A DNA stretch of 61,781 nucleotides from Hofstenia miamia. Its lineage: Eukaryota > Xenacoelomorpha > Acoela. The translations under genes and the position numbers were made by a program. The notes under the pieces were generated by a model. That model ran no database searches. It saw nothing but the letters and a program-made list of their open reading frames with translations, and was not told where the DNA came from. The stretch spans positions 1,113,594 to 1,175,374 of the forward strand of contig SCFE01000073.1 in assembly GCA_004352715.1 (NCBI GenBank), in the 5' to 3' direction. Below are positions 56,556-61,781 of the stretch, in pieces (within the stretch, counting starts at the first letter, position 1; each line of letters starts with the position of its first letter).

Positions 56556-56577
56556 ATATATATATATATATATATAT
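56556..56577. repeat. (TA)n microsatellite
   Basis: A TA run of about 22 bp just after the diverged tandem array. Confidence 0.95.
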
Positions 56578-56855
56578 TTATTTATTTATTGTTGAACACG
56601 TATTTATTCACTATAAAATTTAATACTAAGTAAACAACCGACGTTAAAATATTTTTCTATAATGGATTTTCATACAGGTATTAAATACTTATAGGATATT
56701 AATCGACAGAATAGATTTACATATTATTCATATTATTGAACATAATTTGCATTGTATTTAAACATTTAGATATCATTATTTTTATGTTTTCGAAAATTAT
56801 TTAAGGAATCAACTATATAATTACAAAGTTAATTTATCCTTTCTTTTAACAATAA

Positions 56856-56996
56856 GGCTACGGTTAGACTATGTGATTGGTCACGCGTGATCTGTCACAT
56901 TTTGGTAAAATCGCACGTCTAACCACCGAGATAATTAGCGATGTGAGGTGATTTTGTAACTTTTCTTGCTACCAATCACGTAGTTTAACCATAGCC
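56856..56996. mobile_element. 141-bp Harbinger-like MITE
   Basis: The left end GGCTACGGTTAGACTATGTG then ATTGGT pairs with the right end (reverse complement GGCTATGGTTAAACTACGTG then ATTGGT), 23 of 26 positions. TAA borders both sides (56853-56855 and 56997-56999). A 3-bp TAA duplication with GG-starting ends fits PIF/Harbinger MITEs. A second partial copy after the gap (57090-57200) belongs to the duplicated contig end. Confidence 0.75.
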
Positions 56997-57272
56997 TAAG
57001 TAAAAAATAATTTATCTTTTAGTTTGTTTATGTGTACCATAGGTGCATGTTTGCTAGGAATAAATTAANNNNNNNNNNNNNNNNNNNNNCGTGATCTGTC
57101 ACATTTTGGTAAAATCGCACGTCTAACCACCGAGATAATTAGCGATGTGAGGTGATTTTGTAACTTTTCTTGCTACCAATCACGTAGTTTAACCATAGCC
57201 TAAGTAAAAAATAATTTATCTTTTAGTTTGTTTATGTGTACCATAGGTGCATGTTTGCTAGGAATAAATTAA
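56886..57272. repeat. 183-bp exact direct repeat on both sides of a 21-N gap
   Basis: 56886-57068 equals 57090-57272, with N at 57069-57089. The gap length and exactness are the same as at 28814-29252, so this is probably the same kind of unmerged contig overlap. Confidence 0.93.
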
Positions 57273-59184
57273 ATTACTGCATCATGAATAGATGTAATTG
57301 TTATTTATTACTCTAATGTATGGCGGGGCCCAAGTCCCTTGGAACCCCTATCGCCCGCTAAACGCCCCTGATGTTGACAAAACAATTCTATAGCACGCTC
57401 TCGAAACTTAACACATCCCCATAGTTTATTTGCTCGGTTCCTTGAACTTAAATATAGAGAGGTTCAACTGTATATATATAGTACGCCTTAGTTCCCTAAG
57501 TATGCGTCATATACGCTGATCATTTTTATATTAAAAATAGATGAGGATGATGAATTTATTAATTCACACAAACTTCTGGTAGACATTGAAATATCGTACA
57601 AATCCGACTACAATTTATATGTATGTAAATAGCAGCGGATACGTTCGGAGAGAATATAGAATACAGAAGTTTTAAAGTAATCTAGCTAATTTGATAAGTA
57701 GTTCTAACGAATGAACAGAATCGTACATTGGAAAGATGTAATGCTTGTTTCGTTTCTCCAACCCAATGATATTTGCGAAATCCTAAATTCTATTTTTGTA
57801 ATGATATTCTGTCAGATTAAATCAATGCTTGCAAACCCAATTTTTACCTTAATAATTCATTATAAACATCTTCTCTTGATTTTGAAACTTGATGATCAAC
57901 ATCCAAGGGAAACTTCCAATTTGAATAAAATCTTGGGCATCGTATGTGATAGAGTGAAGTGAGTATTTTTTTAAACATTTATTAAAATACGTGCAGCGAA
58001 AAGCATGTAGAAGAATAGAATCTAAAAATAAAACATTTGTTTAAATAAATGTTGAAAATTGTGTACACTTACCAACAATTAATATAATGAATAGATAATA
58101 ATTGCAGCAGACTAGATTTCAATTTTCTTTTGAAATTTCGTTTTCTGAGAAGTCACAGAAATAAATTAAGATTTATGCAATTGGTTATTACATGTACATG
58201 TACATGCACTGAGGTTTGATAACAACTGAAATCTTTTTAAAACCAACTTCTTTCTGTGGCTAATGAGCTTCCCCACTGCCAACATTCTGTCATTATTGAA
58301 ACGAGTGGTTCAGCAAAATTGGGTACCAAAAACAAAGTAGCATTTTTTCTAAAAAAAATACAAAAGCAATGTTTCAAATTTAAGTTAGTTAGAGCATTAT
58401 ATATTTTACATACAAATCTCTATTTGGCGCTTTTACTGTTGTTTATTATATATACTCAGAACTAATGTTTCGAATCTGTTTAACATTAGACCAGCCAGAA
58501 CATTTTTACATACGTTGAACGGCCAACTTCAGTGAATGACATATTTTTACCAGGTTGTTAATAATATACATAACGCATGAATACAATTTTGAACAATGTT
58601 TTCATTTTTCGACTGGCATGAAGATAAATTTTGTGATGGTGTCTTAAACCATGACATTCTAAAACGTAGTCTATGTTTGAACACATGTTATCTTTTTTAA
58701 TAAATCGAAATTAGACTATTATTTTCATGCACTACTAAAATCATGATCAAAGGTAATGCAATATTAATAAACTACATTTCTAGAGTGCATGTAAATAAAG
58801 TATTGACAATCTTAATGTTATTCAAACTACAGAGATATTAAAATGCATAAGGCTAGATAATGATACATTTGGGCTTGGTCACACCATAGTTGACATTTAG
58901 AGTGAAAAATTAAGATTGAATCTATGGTGTTCTTCTTTATACATACATATTTATATGCACGTAAGTTAGCGAAAAGTGAAATCTATGCTCGGTAACAGGG
59001 CTATTGAAATTCCGTTATCATGTAGAGCCAATTAGTTACTTAATTTTTAATGGAGTTAATATTTCAATTATGCCAATATTTGGTGATACGATAGTGTACT
59101 AACCTTAAAGACATATAACATTTATCATATACTCATTTTATAGAGGAACAATGTTATGATGTAAATGGTATGTACTTGTAAAAG
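57273..59184. other. intergenic sequence, nothing recognised
   Basis: A GC-richer patch at 57320-57375 (GGCGGGGCCCAAGTCCCTTG) might be one end of a DNA element, but no partner was found. The second nucleotide-binding domain expected after the ABCC relic was not found on the minus strand. Confidence 0.4.
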
Positions 59185-61053
59185 TTATGTTGCATATATA
59201 TGTATTATATATTGTACAAATGAGTACAAAGATTCCAATGATTTGAAGTCTGATGGCAAGCCAACATTCAATGGCTCCCTTGTTAAATAATGCTGTGCAT
59301 TGCTCTTTACTCTACCTGGGTTCTCATCCAAAAATATTTTCTGTGCTCTCAGTCCTCTTACAATTTCCAAGCCATTCAAAGTTGTTGCAAAAGGCGTAAA
59401 TATTGGAGCATTTGTGACTGATGAAACTCTTCGTATTTTTCTAAAACCTCTTCGGTAATACCTCTGAAGACAATGATAAATGACTACTAAATCCAAAATG
59501 ACAGAGGAAAAAATTGGAATTGCAATCAATATGAGAATGAATATTCTACATGGTGTAAAGAAACAACGGAAGAACATTGGAATAATTAAGTTAAGTTCAG
59601 TATCAATGACATTATTGTCGTTTGCTAATTGATTTACAATTCTACCAAGAGGTGGCGCTGAAAATGCATTCCCAGTAAACTTTAAAACTGATTCGAAAAA
59701 ATTTTCATTAACTGTTTTTGACGTACACACAAATCCAATCATGGGAACAATTGAAGCAACACAGGACAAAGAAATTATTTCTGAGAGCAAGCAAGACGTA
59801 AGTTATCAAAAAAACATTTTGCCTGGTATATACGTCTGTGTATACTGAAGTGAACTATTTAATTAATAATTGCTATTTGGACTCTGGATATTTGTTGTAT
59901 TGATTGCAGAAGCATTGTTCAATACTGTGAGCGACAGTTCGGAAATGCCATTAAAATTAAAAAGAAAACTGCCACAAATGCTCCCAGCAAAGTCTTAGAG
60001 GAATGCTCTTAGAAGCCTGATGTTGTAATATGTGTCCTCAGCAGGATTATCAATGACGAGATCCGACAGGATCGTTTTCTTTGGGAACCACAACTGTGTA
60101 ATTGAGTAGCATATTTTCCGGTAGACCAATATCTATAATGTTGCCTTGCTTCATGACCACAGTTGAATCTGCTTCATGTAAAGAATTCAAATAGTGCGTG
60201 AAAAGAACCCGAGTTCTATTAGCTAGAATTCCGTTCTTGCAATTGTTCAAACCATGCTTGGTAACCTGCACATCTACAGCAGATAAAGGTCATCTAGAAG
60301 ATGAATTGATTTGTTATAGTAAACTGCTCTTGCAAGTGTTACCCAGGCCTTCTGCCCCATTTGCAAAAATTTGGATATCTTCATTTAATACACAAGCATC
60401 TAGAATTTCTTTGTATGTTTTCATAAACCTTTCCCTTTAAAATGTTCCATTTTGTAATCACGCAAATTGTGTACGGACGCGAAAAAAATTTTTTCCAGAA
60501 TCTACTTTTCCAATAACTCCAATGAAACTACCTTTGGAACATTAAAAAAGACGTGCTTCAATTTTTGTGTTGAACATTCATCTTCAGATGTTCAACTATT
60601 GTCAATCCAAGAAAAAGTTCCCTCTTTACCTTCAATGTCATATTTGGCTATGGGATCACTGGAATTTGTGTAATAAGACTTTTTATTAAACCTTTTCAGA
60701 ATGAATTCTTTTAAGTGAGACATATTGCTCCAAAATTGCATTCACAGTAGGTTAAAGGGTCAAGAAGTTAATATAAGTAACTTTTGTGAAGATACATGTA
60801 GTAATTATTGCTGAAAAGGCCATACGATGTGAATATTGACAAAGATGTGAAGATAGGAAAAGAATCTTATACATAAGAAGAAAGTCTATCTAAGATTTGT
60901 GTTTTCTTAATTTTTTGATTTCTCAATAAATTTCTGAAATTTCTTTTCGTTGGAGGAAAATTTTACAGATTTTATTCCGCTGAGCACTTCTGGTATTAAC
61001 TTGATTTTTTCATCATTAAATACCTCTTTTGTGAGAGAAGAACCACGACCCAT
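59185..61053 (-). pseudogene. ABCC (MRP-type) transporter, degraded, apparently intronless
   Basis: Minus-strand pieces run in ABCC order. 61053-60907 encodes SLTKEVFNDEKIKLIPEVLS then GIKSVKFSSNEKKFQKFIEK, the intracellular loop of the first membrane domain. At about 60670-60500, KYDIEGKEGTFSWID and GSFIGVIGKVDSGKN resemble the start of nucleotide-binding domain 1, its Walker A altered from GSGKS. At 60420-60050 lie YKEILDACVLNEDIQIFANG, LSAVDVQVTKHGLNNC and NRTRVLFTHYLNSLHEADST, covering the D-loop and H-loop. At 59790-59185 an open 201-codon frame has FSAPPLGRIVNQLANDNNVI and TLNGLEIVRGLRAQKIF, the second membrane domain. Stops and frameshifts separate the pieces. Domain 2 of ATP binding and the N-terminus are missing. 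Close packing of parts suggests a retrocopy or a heavily deleted gene. Confidence 0.75.
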
Positions 61054-61630
61054 ATTTAGGAGGTTAAGAACATGAAAAATATTTTATTAAAGTATTAATT
61101 ACATATTAATGGCATTTACAAATGCATAGCTTCTATTTGAAGTTTGTTTTGATATTAATTCAGTTCAATGAGCAAACTGCCAATCCGCATTAATTTGATG
61201 GTTTATTTTAAGTTGAATACTAAGAATTTTTAATGCAACTACTTATAGCCACGGACGGCTAAATTACAAACACTAGTATCTTAACAAAACTATCACAGAA
61301 TAATATTTAGCTAAATTATAATTATTACTAATCATATTAAATTGCTACTGTCATAAGTACACATCACACATTCTTTCAATATAGTAATAATGTATTAATT
61401 AAATTTAGAATATATCCATTATTGGAGCTGAGTGGCCAAACGATTGCAAAAAAAATACTCCCAAAACGTGTTTCACCATATGTTTTTTAATTTTTTAAAA
61501 TTTTTTTGAAATGTTATATTTTTCACAGAAAATCAAAATTTGAAACCTAGAGATGGACATTCTCTATGCTCCTCTTGCATACGACAGTTGAAATAAATGT
61601 TTATTTGAACTACATATTTTGTGATGTCGA

Positions 61631-61633
<3 letters not shown>

Positions 61634-61696
<63 letters not shown>
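61634..61696. repeat. (AAT)n microsatellite
   Basis: About 21 perfect AAT units lead directly into the tRNA-like sequence that follows. Confidence 0.97.
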
Positions 61697-61697
<1 letters not shown>

Positions 61698-61781
61698 GTG
61701 GACAGGTAGCCCAGTTGGTAGAGACGCAGATTGGTAAGCTGAGGTTAAGCAACTGTGATCGTGGTTAGCAAACTGGATGAC
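61697..61781 (+). repeat. tRNA-like SINE head, cut by window end
   Basis: GTGGACAGGTAGCCCAGTTG contains TAGCCCAGTTGG, which fits the tRNA A-box consensus TRGCNNAGYNGG at every position. About 45 bases on, GTGGTTAGCAAACTGG is a weak B-box. The B-box departs from GGTTCGANTCC, so a functional tRNA is unlikely and a tRNA-derived SINE is the better reading. The body lies beyond the window. The AAT repeat before it may be the tail of another element. Confidence 0.45.

Noticed and set aside
60198-60673. Two plus-strand frames of 68-80 codons
   Set aside because: They are antisense to the first nucleotide-binding domain of the ABCC relic, which explains the coding-like composition.
61634-61696. Poly-leucine protein at the window end (minus strand)
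   Set aside because: It is only the translation of the (AAT)n microsatellite.
61697-61781. Functional tRNA gene
   Set aside because: The A box is good but the B box is poor and no cloverleaf could be drawn. A tRNA-derived SINE fits better.
1-61781. Bacterial systems such as CRISPR arrays, operons or phage genes
   Set aside because: No spaced direct-repeat arrays, ribosome-binding sites or gene clusters were seen. The splice sites, LINEs and animal gene families show eukaryotic DNA.

Overview
This window is AT-rich animal genomic DNA of about 62 kb. Genes are sparse, most coding traces are single exons or decayed copies, (TA)n tracts are frequent, and there are eight runs of N (434-1433, 4126-4209, 10459-10588, 12063-12261, 21486-22485, 29023-29043, 46868-46970, 57069-57089). 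A rhodopsin-like seven-helix receptor, a neugrin-family exon and an ABCC (MRP-type) transporter relic point to a metazoan. The range of transposon types (hAT, piggyBac-like, mariner, Harbinger-like, Crypton-like tyrosine recombinase, LINE and probably Penelope-like) would suit an aquatic invertebrate. I cannot name the species or phylum from the sequence alone.

Layout. At 1.57-4.6 kb there are three consecutive GC-rich elements with inverted ends; the first still encodes a hAT transposase C-terminus. They lie just upstream of the only intact cellular gene, an intronless GPCR at 4724-5767. From 5.8 to 16 kb the sequence is mostly quiet AT-rich DNA. It holds a 116-bp perfect palindrome beside a gap (10343-10458), a hAT-like fragment (11352-11588), a long inverted repeat interrupted by a second element (12295-12812) and a 210-bp inverted-repeat element (15859-16068). 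From 17 to 20 kb a decayed LINE is broken by a piggyBac-like non-autonomous element that abuts a second copy. From 20.6 to 21.5 kb there is an unrecognised GC-richer island. From 22.8 to 24.3 kb there is a minus-strand LINE relic with a small hAT-type element at its 5' side.

From 24.3 to 34 kb little is recognisable apart from a hAT-type element at 29894-30247, a gap-flanking duplication, and a second piece of the 22.8-kb LINE near 32.5 kb. A LINE with a nearly intact reverse transcriptase lies at 34685-35983, and its 3' end plus flank is duplicated. A further piggyBac-like copy (39630-40671) and a hAT-like element (40706-42089) follow. The 43.4-46.9 kb region is dense: a mariner fragment, direct repeats around a hammerhead-like hairpin, and a 2.5-kb element with a broken tyrosine-recombinase gene whose ends carry arrays of one 14-bp motif. 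Further inverted-repeat elements lie at 47.8, 49.6-50.7 and 56.9 kb.

Cellular genes besides the GPCR are the last exon of a neugrin-like gene (52873-53272, minus), a possible terminal exon of an unknown gene (39116-39364, minus), and an ABCC transporter broken by stops and frameshifts (59185-61053, minus). These genes show no functional link to one another. The main biology of the window is layered transposon insertion, often at (TA)n tracts. Several duplications stop exactly at runs of N and are probably assembly artefacts.
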